From the IMG/VR virus record IMGVR_UViG_3300009149_000033, positions 1-63,143 of that record: DNA of 63,143 bases. One strand, 5' to 3'. The notes under the pieces are model-generated. The model was not told where the DNA came from and made no database searches. It saw only the letters and a program-made list of their open reading frames with translations. The DNA comes from a virus. The position numbers and the translations under genes were made by a program. How positions within the stretch are numbered: position 1 is the stretch's first letter; each line of letters starts with the position of its first letter. Below, in pieces: positions 56,001-62,678 of the stretch.

Positions 56001-57569
56001 CTCATAGTCTGTGCCCTCGCTTAAAACAATTGTTTGATCAACATTGTCGACACCGGTATATACTTTTGTAAGCACAGAGCTACCAGCCATAACTGGAAAT
56101 TTTTTAATCCTGAGATCCTCAGCCTCTAATAGATCTTCGTTTTCTTCTTGTACTCCTTCTACATAATAAGTAACAAGAACTGATTCCCCTTCTTCCAGAG
56201 TCTGATTTATTCTTATAGCACCGGCATCATAAGCTAAGATGTAGTCTACATCTTTTTCAAGATTATTTGCATCTGTATCCTCATAGTAAACCGTACCTTC
56301 TATACCCGCTAACCCTGTTATGGGTCTAATAACTAAATCTTCGTTCTTGGTGGGGTTTAGGTCTCCTACTACTTGATCCTCTTTAACCCCTCGGATAACT
56401 GTCACGCCGTCCCACAACAAAGACCTAGGATACGATACAGACTGTATTAACTGCTCGTTATTTATATGCTTGATAAAAGTTATTAATCCAGAACGATAGT
56501 CTATAGAATAATCTTTATTCTTATCTACTATTGATTCTGATACTTTTATTTCCTCAGTGTCCTGTACTATATCTGTTATAGAAGTAACTAGATTGTTAGC
56601 CCCAGGAACTTCTGTTGTTTTAGTTACCGCCACATAACCCTGAAAATCCTCATCAATAGTACCTTGAGACTCATCTAAGTCAAAAAGAAATTTTAAGAAA
56701 GCAACTTGTCTCTCTTCCATAGGAGGAAAAGGAAAAAGAAAGTCAGGATTTTGTGTATAGTTTACAACATAATCTGTCCATTCTTCCTTCTTTGCTAGGC
56801 CTCCATCCTTAGGCCCCCAGTAAACTTTTAGCGTCTCATGAGGGTAAGGTACTGCTGGCAACGACAGGTCGGATACCGGGTCTTTATTGTCATTTACAAC
56901 TGTGAAATTTTCTGACTTAACAGCAGTTATAACAGGTGCCCCGTTTGTAGAAGAGTTTTGAAAAGACGCCACCATATAGTCATCTGAAGGGAACACGTAA
57001 GGATCACTTTGCGTGTCGATAGGACCTTCGGTTTCGAGGCCAGTTATACCCCACTCAAGTCTATCCTGGTTAAAAAATATTTTATTCTCTCCATCTAAAC
57101 TACGGACATACTCAAACTCTGCGTTGCCCATTTTTTCTTTTCTCAAAGTAGCCGAACCAGTAAACGTAGTGCCTTCAAAATTAGTACTAGTATAATCTGA
57201 CAAAAGAGTAATAACGGTGCCTGTTACTTCCTTTATTTCAAAAAAAGTATTATCCAAATCATTGCGAACAATATCCCCTTCTTTTAATCCGCTTATAGGA
57301 TTTGATAAAGTTACTTCTTTGCTGCCCTTCGTAAAAGTAGCCTCAGTTCTAATATTATTACCATCAATGGATCCTTGGAGAAGATACTCTGTATTAACAT
57401 CTCTTTCTCCAGAGTATATACCGGTCTCTCCGGCATAGAACTCTGAGCCTGTGTCGGGAGAAGAAATAACCAACTTAGAAGTAGGGTTATTTTTAAAACC
57501 TACACGAGACTGCCTTATAACGCTTTGCTCAACATCTAAAGTCTTTAGCTTAAAAATTTCTTCTGACAT
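46959..57569 (-). CDS. Giant baseplate/tail structural protein, 3536 aa
   Basis: One uninterrupted 10.6-kb frame. The N-terminal about 900 residues are chained beta domains of a 'VDY....G.I.f...l..g..V.V.Y' type (DVDYILAYDAGAIRINQTL, GTDYEINNTTGVVKP). A repeated segment with the core 'Y-x-(T/D)-(I/L)-x-x-L-x-x-A-I-N' recurs: DYSDLYTMAKAIQG (about 930), NYQDIYELGEAINN (about 1230), NYATIYELFSAIND (about 1350), DYTTLDLLVGAIND (about 2435), RTINEVVTAMNGYF (about 2685), TVGELVGRINTS (about 2915) and TLESLVNGINAEYP (about 3245). A GGGGGSG linker lies near 1530; a helical segment occurs at about 2190-2350. AAGGG precedes the ATG. Position after hub and spike suggests a baseplate rim or arm component. 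Confidence 0.85.
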   Translation of the reverse strand: MSEEIFKLKTLDVEQSVIRQSRVGFKNNPTSKLVISSPDTGSEFYAGETGIYSGERDVNTEYLLQGSIDGNNIRTEATFTKGSKEVTLSNPISGLKEGDIVRNDLDNTFFEIKEVTGTVITLLSDYTSTNFEGTTFTGSATLRKEKMGNAEFEYVRSLDGENKIFFNQDRLEWGITGLETEGPIDTQSDPYVFPSDDYMVASFQNSSTNGAPVITAVKSENFTVVNDNKDPVSDLSLPAVPYPHETLKVYWGPKDGGLAKKEEWTDYVVNYTQNPDFLFPFPPMEERQVAFLKFLFDLDESQGTIDEDFQGYVAVTKTTEVPGANNLVTSITDIVQDTEEIKVSESIVDKNKDYSIDYRSGLITFIKHINNEQLIQSVSYPRSLLWDGVTVIRGVKEDQVVGDLNPTKNEDLVIRPITGLAGIEGTVYYEDTDANNLEKDVDYILAYDAGAIRINQTLEEGESVLVTYYVEGVQEENEDLLEAEDLRIKKFPVMAGSSVLTKVYTGVDNVDQTIVLSEGTDYEINNTTGVVKPLADSLVGENVKSLNISYIPMALTNVIIQPNTEDSNTYRFTIVDDALEVESPFALKFKVRNPQVSVPENDPFLSDDDPNKVSYNSTIIEGSILSVGIRVRSGLGTVNEELLEPGVTSTDRLGVITDIEFDTNGYTYDNEVKEIRLDESLNEARPDFNDVIVATYSFIGDTLPYKPVEALFPVILEGSNNFYIEGLDRTDLLKAGAILRVDNFNPQETYYVKLKSVDFDGETTKVVIEGSFASDIRNPNFFLFDSGVSFSRLPADTEVVEGLTPGSNEIKFRNNLLQLSEQIEANSLLQIDGSEIYSVLGISIENEEATVSVFPPLQSYIQGDVFVSDFPVREEGITGVLPKLDVLTDPLQPAFTISFVPPTEPVELSGKGLITIDNEKIILQEIVAGYLNPSPYFYYFKDYSDLYTMAKAIQGTHSTFIGLSYYPFTISPGGEEQYYLGDGAWSTQTIEPFEEGTEEGLPYTLTINPDLYKWKVNLFERYSKNFKIEEVDVSSSYSEGNLIAVKSKITGDIYYHIVQGASSVENETNEGLKDTVVEIKDYFKINFTDPYLYRYDNPLWLNLADSFSIDSSSSTLIFQGDLTRTIRSSMLFKFEGLYVYKVESVVFENDVTTVTLSPDVYKNETLLIKEEFYPGYLQYTDLPLYLDEASHQPSLTFTYTEVQAHIGYAEISIEDDKLTLLEYVDGSETVSKETVFEFSNYQDIYELGEAINNTESYIAGYFPYYVNVEVYDGLYRLGGFEKFTIVPTYTLSKKLPYTALVAQSTFKIDYTLEDSYYTGTASLKRKIGRLILKEELVHNVEGPVEQEYVLPYENYATIYELFSAINDLTSTITGEQPFSVNSFTGEFDPIEFFTRGVYSIPRTQTDEYLTLSQNIPATIDTASWYLQEPQNLRRLILGTGYSVSNGSLSFTSPLKRYERYKLNYLGLNTLSEFEEKDIYVFCRYFGSLSAGSKVEAYMDYLNVDQYYIQKLTERKFLELVTVPQVGDLLQQKGGGGGSGADSGSNDSFPNYQAGNANLYYLLRDEQIKKLLYLKIYKWYKKRLRYFASEAQLSLGFKFANSTHYYKNGSYYSLQDSLVEDDINYTLTTQDAIDEIENGGFSRFFPFDYKKAAPKYYPRFSREYKDYKDVYAYNVYYKEDDVTVGRVRSWKPYWAPKSGDKASDLDYMVLKNASTELVGGYNVPLYSSNRVEDSKFKDELIYDSDSSIFSFLKRVLVGDQIKLEDQKTYYKIGAINNRQSDYLLTESLELEGGKYFKEKNIKTYFASKYQDELSSENETYAYRFSLSAGYLATDREKEEFVGGLITKYGTKTLDGSVTEGTDASGGVLQTINGNFYKIREDKKDDNNIFSVRGINIPKVFIDVYVSIEAMETAFPYRGNKIHIKKQEPESFPVYDDGGNYGVTLSYNEIKGQKTGRNRIRKVPHPVEILKILFFPFFNFLKEPPEIFEFTGGTFDEDTGEYVLGSYNYANDIFDPTDSEAYKQIDLSPLNFIEERKVSDNLDTISNDVVKDSDMRIVSEDQAREDSTGEYAYIDSIKYYGFKEGDLYAYINGTAYFSLNPGDIVPEQEQRGLNRFLDLDFDQLYTSSVDRGYVDAIHFKTKNRDIWFNFPLNSSDDYVNTNYGVPNNLVLKGFYDPENIYTKLVLEKQAWLTEQLIVEDIYDVQLKLARAFKDGILNSGVGAVTEGNVASNIEYSQFRQYLLDIGNIIKTRMEKYKNKVEFLLRNTPDDFGSIMGVLQESGTPDNIPIDDRDFPSAEMKESYERTLEAFNKYSLLLARSFTEANSFYNRIVNSINQWTNSYIRWILSIREGTVFQLSARDNRVDNLVVTGFNLLDAITINYNTNSDEIIITDPQAKVDYDLVNQCLRLVLTATYEQPLDFNNPDVELLSGNVEYVYLFKDYTTLDLLVGAINDSDFPLGIQFFTSEMVFYYYPKGEYTTLRISPFSATGIEPDGFTIEVLNVDDHRQYDSRVLFLEKKEEDLLALTSETPINPWPTYISYYNDPTNSDYSSPENYQPKKAAIQGLKVPGSWEQLPSSYYDVIRFSSVQADYTTSYLVTAVYDKDELNDIVNEQTLNLILPDRSKVSDMVSIINKIDDTGTISVEEYNFIEEVDRSKRTKDIFIKFLTVKLSKFGEEITVRFNTRRFRTINEVVTAMNGYFYKDDSNEWQPAKTSDDITDSKFVRLFDAELIGDPLDQGESSSFEIQVLYESIIKSFKVGPYTDTRNTINPITFMPETEEYEYYLDKENILLGWVPEIRTVDEGQQITLKLNDELEYSPGNTYGFRPLIGEDARLRSLEINSDNPNANILPFDMYSWDTNASFEIRNNWFLMRSDKVKSAIPLTGAIGTVTFVSDINNFSISGSATYPELEGETVGELVGRINTSDAKGYFYANLKFVREPDEENNVGFFEYTYLPNVLSTVPQSTLETIYLADDSEVIRLNPDKAENAQYQMDQITPVTDPPSINNLTINSDAKVFDFSRNTGQYTLTNSTYNINTGSNLISLATDYECNYEYSVELDLSNYASITELINGNGSYDGINDLLAPLLTVPDVNLFSATAIVPSADPEELRVTSTVTLPETLRDISGSNILSISEATIADSRISISSAQVRVTVGKLTLSATLVYTGSYSGNISIAQTVSDVSASLNSIYPLGDDGTYFPPLFNSNIISSAYSAAQATGINGSGGSQTFTTTVTTTVSVSRSYPTTSTLESLVNGINAEYPLTGVSSSYLFTGDPGYKGLDAKYLVPSEGDDYDALNNLYSYKDFGAIYSAEPALNLLFMENEGGYQVAGDALSVTTSLGAQTFYQGSSKDLDGFIDSITGDFLEGFRSVDVLPIKVLGISYGALRDTVPVKASGNEPTHVNFGFLGDIRFYQISDFNLYTELGNIKQRLGKPWLKEDGTFEDDWYNDINYYYDYYGRTGEGTDGNPIAIHSQKFLGYMKNTRFNEIKKSIQDEQLVGNKYLWLYLKFHKEIGCDQKARDLFKRIQEDEEDSETLPQDL

Positions 57570-57577
57570 TTTTACCC

Positions 57578-58198
57578 TTACGCGATCTTATTAAAAACTG
57601 TGGGTATTCCTGCTGTTGCTATAGGTCCAGCCGGAGAAACAGGAGCAATAGCCCCAGTTACCGTGGCAATAACTGTAGGACTCTGTTTCATATGAGAAAC
57701 AAAGCCAAAACCCACGCACTGAGCTAGCTGTCTTGCGTTTTTACCCTTTATTATCTTACTTAAAAAATTAGCGTACACGAGGTTGCTTACCGGCGCCTCT
57801 ATCATATTTGTGAATCTTCCTGTACCAACCCCAACAGCTAAGCCTGCCGTGCTCCCTGTCACTTGCATAGTACTAAAATGAGAAGCAACTCCATTACTTA
57901 TAGCCTGAAACAATTGAAGAATATTTTTACCCTTAAGTTGCAGGCTTAAAGCCTTAGAATACATCAAAGTGGCCATAACAGACGGAACTATAGGAGCGAC
58001 AGACACACTAGTGACCTGGCCCACAGGACCTACAGTACCACTCAATGTAAATAGTATTAAATTAGGGGTGGAAATAGAGTAAGTAACAAGACCATTAGCT
58101 ATAGCATCCGCTAAATCTTTATCATTTTTACCCGTAAAAGATTTGCTAGCTTCATTGGCTAATATAAGCCCTGATGCTGCCTTCTTAACTAAAGCCAT
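57578..58198 (-). CDS. Three-repeat protein next to the spike, 206 aa
   Basis: The protein is three copies of a unit of about 65 residues, each with a '(T/K)GK(N)xxxLxxxixxGxvsh' core: TGKNDKDLADAIANGLVTYS, KGKNILQLFQAISNGVASHF and KGKNARQLAQCVGFGFVSHM. Each is followed by a Gly/Ala/Thr/Pro/Val strand-turn (GTVGPVGQVTSV, GSTAGLAVGVGTG, GAIAPVSPAGPIATAG). There is no membrane helix despite the hydrophobicity. I do not recognise a named family. Internal threefold repetition beside the trimeric spike gene suggests it may fit the threefold axis as an adaptor or tip-associated protein, which is an inference. It starts one base after the spike gene stop. Confidence 0.75.
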   Translation of the reverse strand: MALVKKAASGLILANEASKSFTGKNDKDLADAIANGLVTYSISTPNLILFTLSGTVGPVGQVTSVSVAPIVPSVMATLMYSKALSLQLKGKNILQLFQAISNGVASHFSTMQVTGSTAGLAVGVGTGRFTNMIEAPVSNLVYANFLSKIIKGKNARQLAQCVGFGFVSHMKQSPTVIATVTGAIAPVSPAGPIATAGIPTVFNKIA

Positions 58199-58199
58199 A

Positions 58200-60248
58200 T
58201 TAACTCGTCGCGCTTACTGTTAAAGAGCCTTTTAGTGTAGCTCCGGTTATATAATCAAAATGAGTCTTATCTGTTACTACTCCTCCACTTATTGGAGTTC
58301 TACCTTTTAGATTAACTTTGGTTCCTTTGATATCTGTAACTATTCCTGCCTCTAAAGTAGCATTACCTCCGGTAGTCTTATAGAGGATGTTTCCAGCAGT
58401 AGTGCTGTTTTCAATGTTACCTGCTCTGGTTGTGTGCGTTATATTACCAGCACCTATTATTTTATACTCGATATCTCCTATTTTAGTCTCAAACTCTCTA
58501 CTACCTGTAGCAGTAATTTTCTCTTTTATACTCCCCAGTTTAAGGGTAGTCTCTTTATTCCCTATAAATTTTATTTTCTCTATTATTTTTCCGGTACCTG
58601 TCTTATTATCTATGATCAATTCAGAATCTCCAGAAGTCACCGTAGTTATCCTACTACCAAAAGTTTCTTTTTTCTCTTGTGTCGCGACCTCAGAATAAAC
58701 CTCACTAACTACAACATTCATATTATTTGCTACAGATATATCAAAATTTTGGGTAATTCTTTCTTCTCTCATACCCTCTATTCTATTCAGCACACTTCCA
58801 TTTACTATAGCCTCACTATTGCCGTCTATTTCCTTTCTTTCCCTACCATTTACTATATCTATCTTTTTATAAGCTCCTGTATTATTTATGAGCTTATCTG
58901 GACTTTCTATGTCATCCCACTCATACAATTTATACTCGCTTAAAAGATCTTCTTCTGGTGCGCCGTAATAAGTAAATATACTTTTTGACGTCCTGATATC
59001 GATACTTTTTTCTTTGTACCTATCGTCAGCTGAGCTATGATTACCTACTATCCACCTTATTCCTCCACGAGTATTTAAATCCCAAGAGTTACCTATATCA
59101 CTATCTAAACCAAATTGTTCTTTTTTTGAACCATCGGCAAGTATAGAGATAGACCTACCAGAACCTAGACCGCCGCCAGAGGCTGACTGAACATACTGAT
59201 AATAATGACCTTCTTTATCTATCCCTAAAAAAGTTCCTTTATTATAATTTCTTGAGCTCGGTTTTAAAATAGTTACCGCTAAGCTATAATATGGGGAAGT
59301 CTCAGAGGAAAGGGCTGTTAAATTAAATTGCCCATTTACATCATCTATATCTTTAAAAAGCTGAACTCCTAAAAGTTTACCATAGGTGTCTGTTTTATTG
59401 GGGCTGTTACCCACAAAATTACCTAGACTAAACACCGCTGCAGGCACCCTTTCTTCGTCTATTGACAAAGAATTTACATTATTATAGGGTATAGTTTTAG
59501 TTGTCTCTTCGTCTACCTCTAATAGAAATTCTGTGAAGTACTTCTTAATAGACTCAGACTTAGGATTAGAAACTAAAGGATATTGATATTTACCCTCAGG
59601 GTCTATCTCCTTCTGAGCAAATTGCCCTTCATTTGTATTTGAATCATCTAAAGAATTTCTGTATATTATCCCAGCGCTATTCCATACACCTCCGCTAAAA
59701 GTATAATTATTTACAGATGTATTTATTATAGAATTATCGTAATTCCTTATTAGAATAGAATCCCCTACTCCATCGTCAATCTTTAAATTGTTATTAAGAT
59801 GTATCTCAGGTCCGTCCGAAGAGCTTATAGCAATCTCTCCTGGGTGCAGCCTCCTATACCTAAAATAATAGTCATTTTTACCTGCATTCTTTATATCGTC
59901 ACTATCCCAAAATGTTATAGCTTTTGAATCTAAAGCAGCGTCATAAGTAGGTAAATAGGTTACAACAAAATATTGATCTGAAACTTTACACAGCAAAACC
60001 ACACTACCTACATCAGGCACGGCAGATATATAGCTGTTAGTCCCGGCAAAAGGCTGAGTAAGGGGTATGTCTACAGAACCCCCATCTTTTTTAAACAAAT
60101 CTACAGATATCTCTTGTTTTTTAAAATTAAAATGAGTAACAGACCCAAATAAAAAATTTAAATTTTTACGCCTAAGACCTTCAGGAGGAGAGTCTCCTTC
60201 AGGTATATATCTTCCAGTGATCCTGAATATATCTTTAAAATTTGCCAT
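58200..60248 (-). CDS. Baseplate spike protein, V/gp5-like with OB fold and beta-helix
   Basis: A 682-aa protein. Residues about 25-115 look like the OB-fold of V/gp5 spikes (LFGSVTHFNFKKQEISVDLF, VPDVGSVVLLCKVSDQYFVV), followed by the typical HPGEIAISSSDGPEIHLNNN strand pair at about 135-155. The middle is beta-rich. The C-terminal about 170 residues carry short repeats with 'G-(N/D/S)-I' turns (IGDIEYKI, AGNITHTTR, AGNIENSTT, AGNILYKTT), as in the triple beta-helix of membrane-piercing spikes. No lysozyme domain lies between OB fold and helix as in T4 gp5; wall-degrading activity is probably supplied by the transglycosylase two genes upstream. GGGA precedes the ATG. Confidence 0.8.
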   Translation of the reverse strand: MANFKDIFRITGRYIPEGDSPPEGLRRKNLNFLFGSVTHFNFKKQEISVDLFKKDGGSVDIPLTQPFAGTNSYISAVPDVGSVVLLCKVSDQYFVVTYLPTYDAALDSKAITFWDSDDIKNAGKNDYYFRYRRLHPGEIAISSSDGPEIHLNNNLKIDDGVGDSILIRNYDNSIINTSVNNYTFSGGVWNSAGIIYRNSLDDSNTNEGQFAQKEIDPEGKYQYPLVSNPKSESIKKYFTEFLLEVDEETTKTIPYNNVNSLSIDEERVPAAVFSLGNFVGNSPNKTDTYGKLLGVQLFKDIDDVNGQFNLTALSSETSPYYSLAVTILKPSSRNYNKGTFLGIDKEGHYYQYVQSASGGGLGSGRSISILADGSKKEQFGLDSDIGNSWDLNTRGGIRWIVGNHSSADDRYKEKSIDIRTSKSIFTYYGAPEEDLLSEYKLYEWDDIESPDKLINNTGAYKKIDIVNGRERKEIDGNSEAIVNGSVLNRIEGMREERITQNFDISVANNMNVVVSEVYSEVATQEKKETFGSRITTVTSGDSELIIDNKTGTGKIIEKIKFIGNKETTLKLGSIKEKITATGSREFETKIGDIEYKIIGAGNITHTTRAGNIENSTTAGNILYKTTGGNATLEAGIVTDIKGTKVNLKGRTPISGGVVTDKTHFDYITGATLKGSLTVSATS

Positions 60249-60261
60249 AGTACTAATTCCC

Positions 60262-62664
60262 TTAAGGTGCCATGCTACTTAAATTATTAGCTGTGTTATT
60301 TATGTCATCATTAGACGTAGAATGAGCTGGAGAAATGTATTGCGGCCTCTGTGGACTACGTCTTGTGTCTTCGTTTTGGTCGTTAACTTCTTGCCTTTGA
60401 TCTACTTCTTGTTGAAAAGCTTGGGGCTCCGCAGACATAGCTTCAAGAAAACCTCCTTCAGTCCCGCCTGTAGGCGTATACCCACTAGAACTTGCTGGAG
60501 ACATACCGTTTAATTCTCTAGCTTCGCTAGCAGAGTCAGCCCCGGGGCTACTCTCCACAAAACCCTTAGGTGTGATTTTTAAGTTTGCCCCGTAAGGGTA
60601 CCCACCTATATGTCTATACCCTTTTATATCTGTGTATGGTATTGTTTCCTTAGACCTTATGTTAGAAACTATCTGCTCATCATCATCAAGAGCAGCAGCT
60701 ACTTCTGTATCATCTGGGAAACTCATCATAATCAATTCGTTAGACACTACTGTTTTTTTTCCACTCTCAAGAATAGAACTCTCTACTCTTGCCTTATCTA
60801 CTTTATAGAAACCTGTCAAATTAGGGCCGCTCATTAAACCGTTTTGCAGCAACTGCAGATACTTTTTCTTTTCGTTCTCAGCTACATCTTCTTCCCCGGG
60901 ATTAGGCTTAAAAGTTTTAAGTGCTTCCGCCATAGCTGCTTCCCTAGTACGATTATTTATCTGAGCTACAGTCTCAAGGGCACTTGTGCTTGATTCTGTA
61001 TCACTGTTAATACTTCTCGCTGCATTATTATACCTGAACACGCAACCGTCTAAAACATCTCCTAGTTCAAACCCGTCAATTGTACCATCACTAAAAATCC
61101 TATCCCTTCTTACCTCTAAAGATAAACTTGTAGTCGAAGAGCTGCCAAATGCTATAGAATGAGATAACCCCGTAACATAATAATAAGAATCTATATGGCT
61201 TAAATAAACTGGATACCCGAGGCGTACCTCAGGCCTCATAGGAATAGAGACACTACCTGTGTACGCTCTGCCATTCATCTTAGCCATTTTAGCAGCAGCT
61301 AATAACCTTAATTGTTCCGCGTTGTTACCATATCTTAAATCTAACTTCTGCCTCCTAATACCAAATCTTTTTATTAGATCAAAATCAAAATGATATGCTA
61401 TAGAGTCTAGTTTTGTGTCAAATTGGTACTTAGGACCAACAACTTGTAGCCAAGTACATATTTGATCTGTGTCCACGCTAGAGTTAAAATTTATAATATC
61501 TTTAGCTTTTATGGTATACTCAGGAGTACTAGCTGTATTTACATCTAAATTATAAAAAGGGGGTTTAAACACGCATGAACCATTGGTATCCATAAAAAAT
61601 TCCATCTCAGACTGCTCGCAAACTTCAGTAGCAATCTCTAGCTTATTATGCTCTAGAGCCGACTTACCCCCATTAAATATATTAAACTGACCGTAAGGTT
61701 GTATCTGAGCTAATAGACTAAAATTAACTCTTAGCTCTTTTACGTTAAACTCTTGACTATTAGACTTGTTTAAATCGTCGTAAGATAGTAAATACTCATT
61801 AATTGATTGATTGGTTAAATCTACTGACTCCAATAGACCAAACATTTCTAAAGTCATTCTATCTGTTGATTTTTGGGCTGTAGCCCCTAACCTATTTCTC
61901 CAGTAGGCGTTATAATCATTAGCGAAATCTGAGAAAAAATCTTCTAAACCGCTACCTTTAAATAGAGAACCAAAACTTGGAAGAACCTTAATACCCTCAG
62001 AGGGTAATGGGTATACGAAATCATATCGGTCTTTATCACTATCCACCCATTTAGTCTGATAAAATAAACTATACATAATTTGCCATATATTTTTATTTCT
62101 AAAAATAGTAGGGAATCCGTCTAAATCGGGAGCAGGTCCTATAGCACCTGTTAATGAGGAAGGGACTATAGTTAACTGCTGATACTTCCAGAGGCTTAAA
62201 AGGTCGTTACAGGTTATAGATATATTATATACTCCGCCACTATAGTCTTCAGACACATCTTTTATATAACCCCAAAAAGCTGGGTAATAAATTGGGTTTC
62301 CGTTTTTTAAATAGTATCCTTTTAAATAAACCTTTATCTCCATCATGGGCTCTATAATGCATTTCCTAACCCCGTTAGGTTGCGTAAAATAATAATCTTC
62401 ATGCAACCCTTTATATATCGGAGCAACTATCTGTATATTAGCTCTATTCGCCCCTGGGGGGCTTACAGCAGCTGTGATATTTATAGACGTTACCCCTCCC
62501 CTAACATCTAAAGACTGGTAACCATTGTTATCAGAAGTAGAAGATAGCGGAGAAACAAATCTTAAACCTATTTGGGTATTAATAGCCATAAATCCATCGG
62601 GAGCTAAACGTAAAACATTTCTCCCTAAAAATTCGGAAAAAGAAAACATACCTGAGTCAGCCAT
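60262..62664 (-). CDS. Baseplate hub protein, D/gp27-like
   Basis: An 800-aa protein. The first 230 residues are beta-rich and include YPAFWGYIKDVSEDYSGGVY and SITCNDLLSLWKYQ, the D/gp27-type 'kG.i..v......g.y.i.c.D...ll' pattern. Residues about 290-520 contain a second domain (VCEQSEMEFFMDTNGSCVFK; RPEVRLGYPVYLSH, then YYVTGLSHSIAFG and a TTSLSLEVRRDR strand), matching the hub's paired barrels. Residues about 545-680 are helical. The last about 110 residues are Ser/Gln/Pro/Asn-rich and probably disordered. The hub would seat the spike encoded next. AGAGG lies 6 nt before the ATG, 14 bp after the transglycosylase gene. Confidence 0.75.
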   Translation of the reverse strand: MADSGMFSFSEFLGRNVLRLAPDGFMAINTQIGLRFVSPLSSTSDNNGYQSLDVRGGVTSINITAAVSPPGANRANIQIVAPIYKGLHEDYYFTQPNGVRKCIIEPMMEIKVYLKGYYLKNGNPIYYPAFWGYIKDVSEDYSGGVYNISITCNDLLSLWKYQQLTIVPSSLTGAIGPAPDLDGFPTIFRNKNIWQIMYSLFYQTKWVDSDKDRYDFVYPLPSEGIKVLPSFGSLFKGSGLEDFFSDFANDYNAYWRNRLGATAQKSTDRMTLEMFGLLESVDLTNQSINEYLLSYDDLNKSNSQEFNVKELRVNFSLLAQIQPYGQFNIFNGGKSALEHNKLEIATEVCEQSEMEFFMDTNGSCVFKPPFYNLDVNTASTPEYTIKAKDIINFNSSVDTDQICTWLQVVGPKYQFDTKLDSIAYHFDFDLIKRFGIRRQKLDLRYGNNAEQLRLLAAAKMAKMNGRAYTGSVSIPMRPEVRLGYPVYLSHIDSYYYVTGLSHSIAFGSSSTTSLSLEVRRDRIFSDGTIDGFELGDVLDGCVFRYNNAARSINSDTESSTSALETVAQINNRTREAAMAEALKTFKPNPGEEDVAENEKKKYLQLLQNGLMSGPNLTGFYKVDKARVESSILESGKKTVVSNELIMMSFPDDTEVAAALDDDEQIVSNIRSKETIPYTDIKGYRHIGGYPYGANLKITPKGFVESSPGADSASEARELNGMSPASSSGYTPTGGTEGGFLEAMSAEPQAFQQEVDQRQEVNDQNEDTRRSPQRPQYISPAHSTSNDDINNTANNLSSMAP

Positions 62665-62678
62665 ACTTAACCTCTATT

